A stretch of DNA of 64,000 bases, taken from the NCBI RefSeq assembly GCF_021278025.1, contig NZ_JAIBHJ010000007.1, positions 19,851 to 83,850 of the forward strand. Reading direction: 5' to 3'. Under the pieces are notes generated by a model. The model ran no database searches and was not told where the DNA came from. It saw only the letters and a list, made by a program, of their open reading frames with translations. The stretch is from Motilimonas sp. E26. Lineage in GTDB: Bacteria > Pseudomonadota > Gammaproteobacteria > Enterobacterales > CBDFNC01. Positions 8,750 to 19,100 of the stretch are shown one piece after another (position 1 is the first letter of the stretch; each line of letters begins with the position of its first letter). The translations under genes were made by a program, and so were the position numbers.

Positions 8750-11700
8750 ATGATGAGCCAAAACAAGTATCAAAACCCCATCATCAATAAATACATTCCT
8801 CCTATGGGCGGTCTTTTATTGATGCTGATAGTATGCATAGGGCTCTATTTTGCATTTGCACTTTATGCTGAACGAAGCATTGTTGCCCAACAATCAGCAA
8901 AATTATTGCAGGCGAATACAGCCAGCTTAAATACCTTAGAGCGCCGAATAGCGGAAAGCAGGAATAAAGTACAATTTTTACATGCTACCCCACCAATCAG
9001 CGGTATTAGCCGCGCAATGTCCCATAATGGGGTTGATCCATATGACGGCACTACAACCGAGCAATGGAAAATAAGGTTACAGACAATATTTATTGCCTTT
9101 GTTCAAAATAATCCTGAAATTCGTCAAATCCGACTAATTGGAAAAAATAACAATGGTCAGGAAATTGTCCGCGTAGATCGCCGAGCGGGTAAAGTCATCG
9201 CAACACCCGATGAGTTACTTCAGCAAAAGGGGCAGTCTGACTACTTTTCAGCTATCGCTAAGTTACATCCCAATGAAGACTATATTTCAAATATTAACCT
9301 TAATCGTGAATATAATACGATAGAAACACCAATTTGGCCGACCATTCGCATCGCGCAGCCCATCTTTGATGAAGAGTATGCTTTTTTTGGTTTTGTAATA
9401 ATTAACCTTGATGCATCCCCACTATTAAGTCTTTTACAGGAAGATTTTAGCCACTCTGGTATGGCTTTTTATTTACTGAATTCAGAAGGCTACTTTATCT
9501 CCGCTCCGAAAAAAAACTTATTGTTTGGCTTTGATCTTGATAAGCCAAAAATGAAATGGGACGTACTGACTCATGGAGCACCAATCCCTAGCTCTGAAGA
9601 AATTGTTCGTGTCGTTTTTGAAGGTAACAATCACCTCATGGTTGGCAGTAAGATGATGCTGTCGACACGTGAAAATCGCTCTTTGTACTTAATCGCAGCG
9701 CAATCAGAGTCAGCATTACAGGCAATCTGGCATAAGCAACGAAATAGCATCATTTTTCTTATCATCGTTATTTTCACAGTGGCAATAACCATCATATTTG
9801 CTTACCAACGCTATTTGAATAAGCTCTTATCTCTCTATCAAGATCAGTCTCGTTATGAAGCGATCATTGCAGGCTCATCAGACGCCATCATCAGTGTCGA
9901 CAAGCGTGGCAATATCCTTAACTGGAACGACTCAGCTTCTTTTATGTTTGGGATGAGTGAAAAACAAGCAAAACTTAATAAAATCAATGACATTATTATT
10001 CCGACTCAACAAAGCAGACAAATTTCTGAGTCGTTATTACGTAAAGTCATCAAACAAAACACCCCTATAACTTTAGAGTTAGAAACTGCCACTCACGGCG
10101 CAGCCCCGCAAACTCTTAGCATTAACCTCTCCCCTGTTGTGACGACTAACACGGCTATTGAAGCCACTGTCGCAGCGCTAATTAGGGATATATCTGAATC
10201 CAAAATTTATCAACAAAAAATCCAAGCTATCAATGATTCACTGGAAAAACAAGTCGCCGAACGAACCAAACAATTGGAGCTTGCCAGCCAAGAGGCTACC
10301 GCCGCAAATAATACTAAAAGCGCATTTGTAGCCAATATTAGTCATGAGATCAGAACACCTTTAAATGGTATTGCTGGAATGCTTGAACTACTCGGACGAA
10401 GCAATTTAACTACAAAGCAGCACCAGTACCTGAGTATGGCAAAAAGTAGTATTTCAACCTTGAGTATTTTGATTAATGATTTACTTGATTTAACCAAAAT
10501 TGAATCCGGTAAGCTGGATATTGAACGAACCCCACTAAACCTTATTGAAACCGTCAGTGCCGTCGTTGCGACCATGGCTCTGAAAGGAAATGAAAAAGGG
10601 CTATCACTTTATCTAGATTGTACTGAAGTTAATGCTGAGCAGCTGATATCCGATGCTTACCGTATTAAACAGATCATCACTAACTTACTTGGCAATGCCA
10701 TTAAATTCACTGCTCAAGGCCATATTATTATAAAAGTTATCAGCCAACAGCTAAACCAAAAGGACCAAGTGAATATCACCATATCGGTAACCGATACCGG
10801 TATTGGTATCTCTCAAGAGCAACAGCGAAAGCTATTTAAACCGTTTAGCCAGGCCAACACGACAATAGAAAAAAACTTCGGCGGAACAGGTCTCGGGCTG
10901 TCCATTTCAAAACAGTTGGCTAATCTACTTGGGGGCGATATTAGTGTTTCAAGTACCCCGAATCAAGGCAGTACCTTTACCCTTTCTATACCTGTTGAGG
11001 TTGACATGGATAATGACACAGGGGGCCTAACGCCATATTTATTAGGAGTAAAATGTACACTGGTACTTTCAGATGAAAAAGAAAAGAGCATTCTCGCCAA
11101 ACAGCTACAGCGATGGAAAGCAGAAGTCACTGTTCAAGACACTACAGCGACTTTATACACACTAAGTAATGATAAGTTGCCGGATTTACTAATCATACAA
11201 AACAACCTTATTAATGAAGAATTTGTCTCTTGGTTCATGGGGTTACCGACTAATAAGCCGTGTAAGTTATTACTTATTTGTGACGGCAAGCAAGAGACAA
11301 ACCATCTAATTGAAGAAGGCGAAAGCTGCATTTACCTAACCAAGCCGATACTACCATTGCATTTTTTACTTTCTTATCGGCAATTGAATAACCCAGAATT
11401 AAAGTCCACTCATTCGGAGCGTTTAGTCGATCTCACAGCAGAAGCCGTTACTAAGCAAAATTATAAAGTTTTAGTGGTTGATGATAATGAAATCAATCGT
11501 TTTGTTGCCAAAGGCTTGTTAGATGTATTCCCAATCACGCTGTACAGTGCTAAAAATGGTGCAGAAGCGCTCGACTTACTCAAAACGATGCAACATAAAG
11601 ATGATTTACAACTTATATTAATGGATTGCCAAATGCCAGTAATGAATGGGTTTGATGCAACAAAACATATTCGTCACGGTGAGGCTGGCGAGTTAATTAA

Positions 11701-11866
11701 AGATATTCCGATTATAGCTATGACAGCTGGCGCCATGTCTGGCGATAAAGACACTTGTTTGCAGGCGGGAATGAATGACTTTATCGCCAAACCTATCGAC
11801 CCCATTATTTTTGAGAAGAAAATAAAGCATTGGCTAAATATAACGGATGTAACAAAAACGGATTAA
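8750..11866 (+). CDS. Cache-type hybrid histidine kinase with pseudo-receiver and receiver
   Basis: A 1038-residue membrane sensor kinase. A membrane segment (about residues 17-37) is followed by a large periplasmic double-Cache-like sensor (about 40-325), a second membrane segment (about 328-348), PAS (about 370-480), a short coiled coil, HisKA with His near 531 (ISHEIRTP) and HATPase with intact N and G boxes. A receiver-like domain follows (about 765-865) in which the phospho-Asp position reads LLIIQN, then a full receiver with Asp near 959 (LMDCQMP). There is no HPt. ATG at 8750 or 8753 follows AAGG. It is co-transcribed with the receiver-GGDEF-EAL gene, its likely partner. Confidence 0.9.
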   Translation: MMSQNKYQNPIINKYIPPMGGLLLMLIVCIGLYFAFALYAERSIVAQQSAKLLQANTASLNTLERRIAESRNKVQFLHATPPISGISRAMSHNGVDPYDGTTTEQWKIRLQTIFIAFVQNNPEIRQIRLIGKNNNGQEIVRVDRRAGKVIATPDELLQQKGQSDYFSAIAKLHPNEDYISNINLNREYNTIETPIWPTIRIAQPIFDEEYAFFGFVIINLDASPLLSLLQEDFSHSGMAFYLLNSEGYFISAPKKNLLFGFDLDKPKMKWDVLTHGAPIPSSEEIVRVVFEGNNHLMVGSKMMLSTRENRSLYLIAAQSESALQAIWHKQRNSIIFLIIVIFTVAITIIFAYQRYLNKLLSLYQDQSRYEAIIAGSSDAIISVDKRGNILNWNDSASFMFGMSEKQAKLNKINDIIIPTQQSRQISESLLRKVIKQNTPITLELETATHGAAPQTLSINLSPVVTTNTAIEATVAALIRDISESKIYQQKIQAINDSLEKQVAERTKQLELASQEATAANNTKSAFVANISHEIRTPLNGIAGMLELLGRSNLTTKQHQYLSMAKSSISTLSILINDLLDLTKIESGKLDIERTPLNLIETVSAVVATMALKGNEKGLSLYLDCTEVNAEQLISDAYRIKQIITNLLGNAIKFTAQGHIIIKVISQQLNQKDQVNITISVTDTGIGISQEQQRKLFKPFSQANTTIEKNFGGTGLGLSISKQLANLLGGDISVSSTPNQGSTFTLSIPVEVDMDNDTGGLTPYLLGVKCTLVLSDEKEKSILAKQLQRWKAEVTVQDTTATLYTLSNDKLPDLLIIQNNLINEEFVSWFMGLPTNKPCKLLLICDGKQETNHLIEEGESCIYLTKPILPLHFLLSYRQLNNPELKSTHSERLVDLTAEAVTKQNYKVLVVDDNEINRFVAKGLLDVFPITLYSAKNGAEALDLLKTMQHKDDLQLILMDCQMPVMNGFDATKHIRHGEAGELIKDIPIIAMTAGAMSGDKDTCLQAGMNDFIAKPIDPIIFEKKIKHWLNITDVTKTD

Positions 11867-12050
11867 CGCCCTCATTCAGGAGGTCATACTTTAGTAATAA
11901 TGGTGAATTTATGAACATTCTTTACGCAACAGATAGCACATTAAAGAAGCATATTGGTCGTTTGAATTATACTCGCTCAGACTTAACCTAGGCAGTTATC
12001 GCAAAATTGAAGTTTGCTTATACATACACCCAGACAAGCTGTGCAATAGA

Positions 12051-12087
12051 TACAACGGCTATCTAATTAAACGGAACCGCCGTTGTA
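12051..12087 (-). terminator. inverted repeat between convergent operons, possible terminator
   Basis: Perfect 9-bp arms (TACAACGGC at 12051-12059 and GCCGTTGTA at 12079-12087) lie 28 nt past the stop of the thioesterase gene and between convergent genes. No strong T-tract follows on either strand, so terminator function is tentative. Confidence 0.4.
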
Positions 12088-12114
12088 CCGTGACTAAAGT
12101 CCTATTAAATTTCT

Positions 12115-12894
12115 TTAAGCTGCATTCAAGTCTTGACCAACAAGTAATGCTTCCAGCTTCTCATGTACCGCTTTAATCACCAATGATTTATGGCTTTCAA
12201 TAAAAAAGTGCCCGCCATCAAACATGATTTCATTTACTTTGCCCGAGAAGTGCAACTGCCAATCTAACAATTTGTCTTGTGGAACCCCTTCATCATTAAC
12301 CCCACCAAAAACCGACAAACCGCAATCAAGGGCGGGTTTAATGTCACTTTGATGGTTTTCCACCATCGCAAAGTCAGCACGTAACATAGGCAATAGCATT
12401 TCCATAAAGTCGGCGTTATTTAAAATTTCATCGGGTGTACCACCAAATGATCTTAATTTTTCAATAAACGCTGCTTCTGCTAGTTGATGGATGGGCGAGT
12501 CGGTATTTTTGTAATGCGGCGCTTTTGAACCAGAAGCAATAAAGTGAATCGGTAATGGCCATTGTTGTTGTCTAAAATATTGAACGAGCTCGTAACCTAA
12601 ACGACTGCCAAAGCTGTGCCCCATGATCACATACGGCACCTTAAGCAGTGGCTTCATTTGACTTGATAAATCAACCACTAACTGTGATAAGTTAGTGTAA
12701 GGCGCTTCACTTAAACGCATCCCCCGTCCCGGAAGCTGAACCGCCACCAACTCTACGTCGTTAGGCAGTTCATCTGCAAACTGTAAGTAAGTAGTACTGC
12801 TGCCACCCGCATAAGACAAACAAAATAGCCTTAACCTAGGGTTAACCTTAGGTTTAGGTACATGAAACCATAACTGACTCATAATGAAACACAT
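12115..12894 (-). CDS. type II thioesterase of the PKS-NRPS cluster
   Basis: A GrsT/TycF-type alpha/beta hydrolase that removes misprimed or stalled acyl groups from carrier-protein phosphopantetheine arms. The nucleophile is Ser94 in GHSFG, with oxyanion region SYAGGS near 27-32, a conserved PGRG (55-58), and the catalytic His in DGGHFF near 227. The length of about 259 residues is typical. It is the last gene of the minus-strand cluster, 40 nt after the exporter gene. An in-frame ATG at 12882 has AAAGGA at better spacing than the ATG at 12894, so the true start may be 4 codons later. Because the terminal NRPS ends in a condensation domain and has no fused thioesterase, this protein could also take part in release. 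Confidence 0.9.
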   Translation of the reverse strand: MCFIMSQLWFHVPKPKVNPRLRLFCLSYAGGSSTTYLQFADELPNDVELVAVQLPGRGMRLSEAPYTNLSQLVVDLSSQMKPLLKVPYVIMGHSFGSRLGYELVQYFRQQQWPLPIHFIASGSKAPHYKNTDSPIHQLAEAAFIEKLRSFGGTPDEILNNADFMEMLLPMLRADFAMVENHQSDIKPALDCGLSVFGGVNDEGVPQDKLLDWQLHFSGKVNEIMFDGGHFFIESHKSLVIKAVHEKLEALLVGQDLNAA

Positions 12895-12934
12895 CCTTTT
12901 AAAAAAAAGCTAGTAATATCTTACAATTACTGCT

Positions 12935-14269
12935 TTAAATATTGTTTTTTGTCGCTACTCCTAGCTCATATTGAGCCTGAGCATCAGGTGATAGTTTTGA
13001 TATTGACGCAACACTCATCTCTGGAGTTTTACCCATGCGCCTGACCTTAGGTAACATAAGGCCTAATAGTGCAAATGTAATGATCAATGAACCAGCTGAC
13101 ATAACTACCCATTGATTACCATAATGTTTGTTGAAAAAGCCTGCTATCGCGCCAGAAAGGGGCATTAAGCCTAAAATACAAAACATCAATACCGACATCA
13201 CCCGCCCCATATATTCATTCGGAGTACGGCGCTGAAACCAGGTGGTACCGGCAATCATAATAAATCCGGTTGCTATCCCCATCACGATCAAACAAATTGA
13301 AACAGATATTAAACTGGCACTGACAAAGCCGAGCAAAAATAAGCTAATGCCAGACGTCAAATCACCAATCAAAACAAATAGGCCCAGTTTATCCGGCGCT
13401 GGCCGTAACCAAATCGCCATACCAGCCCCTATTAATGTCCCCACGCCGATCATTGCATATAAAGTACCGTAACCCGCCTCGGTTAAAGATAGATCAACCT
13501 TGGCGATCAAAGGTAAAACAGCAAGTAACGGGCCATGCATAAAAAAAGAAATTAAAATTAAATAAGCTAACACCAGCCTTATTCCCTGATCAAGCCAGCA
13601 AAACTGCATACCTTGAAATACTAAGGTAAATAGCCCCTTGGCGCTTCTCGCAACTGGTTTAACCTGAATATAATAAAGTAAGCATATTGATATCAATACC
13701 AACCCAGCATCAACAACAAACGCCAGAGCCAAACTTGTCGAATCATATTGCTCTGGGTTAACTTGATTGAGATAACGCATCAGCCAAATCAACCAACCTG
13801 CCAATAGCGGCCCGACAATTTGTGCTAACTGAGAAGTGCCCATCACAATACCATTTGCTAACCCTAACTCTTCGTCTTTACAAATAGATGGCAAAATAGA
13901 TTGGCTAGCGGGAATACCAAACGCCCCCAACGTCCCCAAAATCAAACCAAATACACATAATACAGGGATAGGGGTTATCTGTAGATAGACACATGCTGCT
14001 AAACACAGCATCACACCGATACCAAATTGTCGGGAGCGAAATAACACCAATAAAGGTGACCAACGGTCGGCTAGTGCCCCGCCAAATAAAATGAAAAAAC
14101 CATGGGGCAAGCTGAAACAGGCCATCACAATAGACATGAGAAAAGCATCATTATTAGTCTGGCTGAGAACCAACCAAGGCAAAGCAACCATGGTGAAATA
14201 GCCACCCAATTGGGCTAACGATACGCTGAGCCAGTGCAATATGAAATTTTTGTTCTGCAATAAAGACAT
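12935..14269 (-). CDS. MFS efflux transporter (EntS-like)
   Basis: A 444-residue major facilitator with about twelve hydrophobic segments. The N-terminal segment LHWLSVSLAQLGGYFTMVA and the loop DRWSPLLVLFRSR after the second helix fit the EntS/MFS_3 type of drug and siderophore exporters. Its place between the assembly-line genes and the thioesterase makes it the likely exporter of the peptide product; that role is inference. A terminator-like hairpin separates it from the gene before, so it may have its own promoter. No strong ribosome site is visible before the ATG. Confidence 0.85.
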   Translation of the reverse strand: MSLLQNKNFILHWLSVSLAQLGGYFTMVALPWLVLSQTNNDAFLMSIVMACFSLPHGFFILFGGALADRWSPLLVLFRSRQFGIGVMLCLAACVYLQITPIPVLCVFGLILGTLGAFGIPASQSILPSICKDEELGLANGIVMGTSQLAQIVGPLLAGWLIWLMRYLNQVNPEQYDSTSLALAFVVDAGLVLISICLLYYIQVKPVARSAKGLFTLVFQGMQFCWLDQGIRLVLAYLILISFFMHGPLLAVLPLIAKVDLSLTEAGYGTLYAMIGVGTLIGAGMAIWLRPAPDKLGLFVLIGDLTSGISLFLLGFVSASLISVSICLIVMGIATGFIMIAGTTWFQRRTPNEYMGRVMSVLMFCILGLMPLSGAIAGFFNKHYGNQWVVMSAGSLIITFALLGLMLPKVRRMGKTPEMSVASISKLSPDAQAQYELGVATKNNI

Positions 14270-14299
14270 CTGAGCAACTTATAGCTGTAGAAAAGAATA

Positions 14300-14319
14300 A
14301 AAGGGGCTACAGCCCCTTT
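14300..14319 (-). terminator. rho-independent terminator
   Basis: Stem AAAGGGGC/GCCCCTTT with a 4-nt loop. On the minus strand it is followed by a T-rich stretch (TATTCTTTT). It lies just after the stop of the CXXCH protein gene at 14338 and before the exporter gene, and should at least partly separate their transcription. Confidence 0.75.
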
Positions 14320-14337
14320 CTGTTGCGCTTACAACCA

Positions 14338-16035
14338 TTAGAGCGGTGTATTACAAGAGCCCACTGGCGCCCAAACATCCCACTGGCGAGAGCTTTCAGG
14401 CCATTGTGCATTAGTCCACCACTTAGCTTGGTACTTCATGCCGTTAAGCTGGACGATATCCCCTGCGGTATAAACATCACCGTATTCCCAGGTGGCTGCA
14501 CCATCGCAAGTATTTTTACTCATACCATACCAAGTAGTTGAAATTTCAGGCCAAGTACCAATGGTTAATATATCATCAGTGTGGGGCATCACTTGGGCTT
14601 TTTCTTCATCAGTCCAATGGCGATTTTGTGCCTGATGACAACTTTGACAGGTTGAGGTTTGTCCACCCCATTTGCGATCAGCAAGGAAGAAAAAATTAGG
14701 GTCATCACTAGGGTCGTCATTATGATAACGCTCAGCAATGGCCTCTAAGTTGTTTTCTCTATGTAGCCAAGCCTCTTGCCCAATGGTCCAGTTCTCAAAT
14801 TCAAATGCTGGGTTATAACGATAAGTAAGCAAGGTTCTTGCGTCCTCAATTGCTCCAAGTTTCACTAAGTAGTCGGTATAGCCCACGATCATGCCCAACA
14901 AATTAAATGAAAAACGCGGTCTATCTAAACAAGTTCTTACCTCAGGACAAGAAGTCGTTAAGACACTTCCCCAAGCAAAAAATCCTTCCATGAAGTTTTC
15001 TGTACTGGTAAAAAAACTGGCCCCCACAGTGAAAGAGTGAAACATCGGATGTAAATTAAACCATTGTCGATGCTCATCATTAAGGGCTAATTGTGCATTA
15101 TCATCTTGATGAAGTTGCGCCAGCCAACCTCTGTCCATCACCGACAAACCACCGAGAATAGGGGCAAGTCTAAAGCGTTCATTAGTGTTATCTTGCTGCC
15201 AAGCGGATTCCATGCGTTTGGCCATTCTTAAGGTATAGTCAGAGAAATAACTCGCGATTAGAAAATTATGCAACGCACTTGGGTCATCAAAGTCTGCTTC
15301 ACCGCCAATCCAAGTGTTAACGGCTTTATTTAAAAATGCCGTAAATATATTACTTGGATCCTGTGCAAAATCATCTAGCAGTGCAGCTGCTGTTTCAAAG
15401 CGACGGGATTCGTCATAGTTAAAAGTTTCATAAAACTGTTGGTGCACAGCCTTGTCTTCATTATTAGTTAAATTGACTGAAGAAAAGTATGGGTGCAATT
15501 TAGTGCTGTTTATTTTCTTTAAGCGTTTGGTCCAACGCTCACTTTCATTTAATTCGTCAACCCGATTAAAAAAATAATCAACAAGAATACTGTTTTTTAA
15601 TGCTTGACCTTTACTAGGCACAAGCCACTCATTAACGAGTGAACGATTTAAATAATATAAGGCGAGAAATTTAGCTAAAACAGCGTCTGTAGGACTATCC
15701 AAATATGCAGTCAACGTTTGACGTTCAAAATCAGACATCTCAAGTTGACTACCTCGTGGGAGTGGCGTGGTATAGTCTGAAATTTCATCGGCTAAACGAG
15801 CGTAATTTAGATCTACTTCAGTGTTAAGGGCTAGTCCACTTAGCTTGGGGTGATTAGCAAACAACGCGAGTGTTTCACTCGACACACTAATATCTGCACC
15901 ATTTTGTTGCAATTGGTTAATGATTGCAAAAGGCGCTTCATTATCTGTGCTTGCTAATACATAACCCGAAGTTAAAGTACTGGTCATTAATAGCGATAAC
16001 GCTAAGGGTTTAAATATCATTTTCACTTTTTTCAT
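14338..16035 (-). CDS. exported protein with CXXCH motif and C-terminal chitin-binding module
   Basis: I do not recognise the main domain. A clear signal peptide covers about residues 1-29 (basic start, hydrophobic core, VLA-S cleavage site). A largely helical body of about 430 residues follows, then a single CQSCH at 463-467 that could bind one c-type haem. A C-terminal module (about 510-565) has the tryptophan pattern of CBM5/12 chitin-binding domains (GDIVQLNG, YQAKWWT, W near 555). Four further cysteines could form disulfides. It is the gene directly after the terminal NRPS and before a terminator. A carbohydrate-binding, possibly redox-active secreted protein is unusual in such a cluster. 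The AAGG before the ATG is too close; a GTG at 16026 would be better spaced. Confidence 0.75.
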   Translation of the reverse strand: MKKVKMIFKPLALSLLMTSTLTSGYVLASTDNEAPFAIINQLQQNGADISVSSETLALFANHPKLSGLALNTEVDLNYARLADEISDYTTPLPRGSQLEMSDFERQTLTAYLDSPTDAVLAKFLALYYLNRSLVNEWLVPSKGQALKNSILVDYFFNRVDELNESERWTKRLKKINSTKLHPYFSSVNLTNNEDKAVHQQFYETFNYDESRRFETAAALLDDFAQDPSNIFTAFLNKAVNTWIGGEADFDDPSALHNFLIASYFSDYTLRMAKRMESAWQQDNTNERFRLAPILGGLSVMDRGWLAQLHQDDNAQLALNDEHRQWFNLHPMFHSFTVGASFFTSTENFMEGFFAWGSVLTTSCPEVRTCLDRPRFSFNLLGMIVGYTDYLVKLGAIEDARTLLTYRYNPAFEFENWTIGQEAWLHRENNLEAIAERYHNDDPSDDPNFFFLADRKWGGQTSTCQSCHQAQNRHWTDEEKAQVMPHTDDILTIGTWPEISTTWYGMSKNTCDGAATWEYGDVYTAGDIVQLNGMKYQAKWWTNAQWPESSRQWDVWAPVGSCNTPL

Positions 16036-16122
16036 CCTTAATTAATAAAGGTAATGAGCAAGCCAATCACTTATTACCCATATTGTTTCCATTAGGCTAT
16101 TACTAGCCAGCTCTCATCATTT

Positions 16123-19100
16123 TTATTTTATCAACCGAGTCAGTTCATTTAGAAAATGCTCTGCCAATTTCTCGACTGTCTCTTTTTTATACAAGGTATC
16201 ACTGTATGAAAAAGTCACTTTAACTTGTCCCGCAACGACATGGGCTAAAACATATATTTTCCATTTTCGGGTTAATTTTTTATCACGCCAAATATTGTGA
16301 TGATCAACCTCATCATAAGAAACCAATCGAATATCCCCTACTTCTTCCGACTCAATAGACTCAACATCATCTAATAAATTCAAGGCAATATCAGCACGGG
16401 GGATGTTATCCATTAACGCTGTTACTGCCGAGTCTTGGCTCAAGTAACGTAATAATGGAAAAGATTTTAATTCCTTTGATGCATTAAAAAACTGTTGTGA
16501 AATATCTGTTATTTCATCCGCTATATTGGCACCTTGAGGACAATAAAATGGCGTGGTATACACATCAGAAAAGTAACCAACTAATCGACTTAGGTTCTGA
16601 CCAACTTCTTCATCACGTCTTCCGTGTCGTTGAATATCTAAGTTGACATACTGGCTTTGTGTGAGATGAGCAATGGATTTAACTAACGCCGCTACCAAGG
16701 CTGAACGCACACTGACTTTGTTCAGCTTAGACAAGGCAAAGCGCAGCGCTTGTGTATCTTGCGCTGAAAGCTCAACTTCAAGACCTTGGTTACTGGAAAC
16801 TAAATTCGTTCCTGGATAATCAGTTGGCAATGGTTGCGCTTGCTGCCAATCAAAATTACTCATAACGGCCAGCTCAGACTGCATCTGATCTGATTGCACA
16901 TATTCTGATAACGCTTGAGCATAAGCTGGATAAGTAATATCTCGCTCAGGGAGGGTTACTTTTCCGCCCTGCTCAAGTTGTTGGTATATAGATAAGAAGT
17001 CATTTTTCAATACACCACACGAGAAACCATCTACTAGAGCGTGGTGTATAGTAATGGCTAAGTAAGAATGGTCTGCTTCGCCGAAATTTAATAAACACAC
17101 TTGAAATGGATTACTTGTTAAGTTAATTGACAGCTGGAGCTCAGCCATCACTTCTTTTAGTTTTTCACTTTTAGTCAACTGAAACGAACTTAAATCAACT
17201 GTTGATAAGTGATAATCTTGGTGTGCAATAATATTCAATTGCTTGGCGCCTGAAGATTGAATATTAATTCTTGCTCTCAATACACTATGGTATTTCATCA
17301 ACAAGTTAATGGTTTCATTAACGCGAGCAATATTAAGATAGCCGGTTTTAAATTCAAGAATAATATTGCTATTCCAGTGATTAATATCCCCTTGACGCCC
17401 CTCTCCTTGTGCAAACTCAAACATCTCATGAATGCTTGGTAGTAATGGAACACCTTTTATCTCACTACCACTGAGTTGGTGAAGGTCTACTTGAGCTTTT
17501 TGCTGAATGACTTTCGCCAATTTTTCAATTGTTTGCTGTCGATGAATATCTTGCGCTTTAACACTAAAACCAAGGTTAGATAATTTAGAAGCCAATTTAA
17601 TTAAAGTTAAAGAGTCTCCGCCTAACTCAAAAAAATTATCCCTTATACCTATGGTTTCTAAGCCAAGTGTTTCTTGCCAAACTTGGCAAAGTTGTGCTTC
17701 AAGTGGTGTTGATGGTGCGACCATTTCATTTTGCGTCTGACTCACGTCGCCCTCAGGTAACGCATGGCGATCTATCTTGCCATTTGGGTTTAAGGGTAAA
17801 GCGGCTAACACAATAAAAATCGACGGCATCATATAATCAGGCAAATTACACGCCACAAGTTGTTTAGCTTGCTCGATTAATAGGTTTTGTGTTCCTTCTT
17901 GCTCAACTTCACTAGATACCAAATAAGCAATGATACGATCAGGATTATTTTTGGCGATAACATGTACTTGGCTAACACGCTCATGGGCCAGTAATGTTTG
18001 CTCTATTTCACCTAACTCAATCCGACAACCGCGTATTTTTACTTGATGATCATCACGGCCGACAAATTCCAATGTACCATCTGCGCGCCAGCGCATCTGA
18101 TCGCCCGTTTTATATAAGCGTTGATTGGCTACAAATGGACTGTTAACAAAAACTTCAGCGGTCAATTCAGCTTGCCCTAAGTAATCAATGGCTAAACAAT
18201 CGCCACTAACATAAAGCTCCCCCGTCACGCCAACCGGCAATAAATTTAACTCCGGATCAAGAACGTACACTTTGGCATTAGCGAGAGGCTTACCAACAGG
18301 AATAAACCATTTATCAAGCGCATGATGAGCGGGATTTGCTAGCTGGTTGAATCGATTAACCCCTTGGCTACCGCTAGCCTCGACAAACTCTTCAGCAATC
18401 TGCATTTGATCGAGCAATACTGCTTGTAAGCTGTTGAATTCCGTTAGTGGATTACTGAGTACAACCCTAAATACGCGGCTTCCATTGACGCCATGAGCGT
18501 CCAAAAATAAGGTTGTTTTAGACACAAATGTCCGGCCAGCTCTAAATTGTTCTTGTTGAATCACCTCTACAGCATCATTTAAACGCTCTAGGTCTGCCAA
18601 GGTGTAAGGGCGTTCGAGTGCGCGTAAATCACAAGGCACGTAACGGTAATTGATGATATTCAGGTCAGGGGTCGAACCAACAATTTCAAAGCAGTTAGAA
18701 GCTTGAATCAACTTAACAAAGTAAGCCGTTTTTTCCATGCTCTGCTCAACTAATCGGCCATATCCGGGTTTTGAAATTAAATGCAAACTGGCATGTAACA
18801 ACAGCGCATTAGCTGGTCGAGAGCCCTCTAAAGTGTATTGCCCCATATCAAAACTACCAGGTTGCGCTTGGTAGTGAGCATGAGTCGTAATGGCTTGCAA
18901 ACTACCGGTGTCTCTGAATAAACACAAGCTAATGCCTTGTGGTAGATATAATTGCTTATGGGGGCAAAGGGTAATGGTATCTGCTTGTTCAATACCTCTT
19001 AGTTTATGTTGATACTTATTAGAGAATTGAAATGCACCGCCCCACGCCGCGTCCACATGAAAATGTAACTTATGACGTCGCGTCACTGCGGCAATATCTT

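Noticed and set aside
11911-11990. Possible 26-codon ORF after the Cache kinase gene
   Set aside because: It starts with ATG but the only AGGAGG lies about 25 nt upstream, the peptide has no features, and nothing supports translation.
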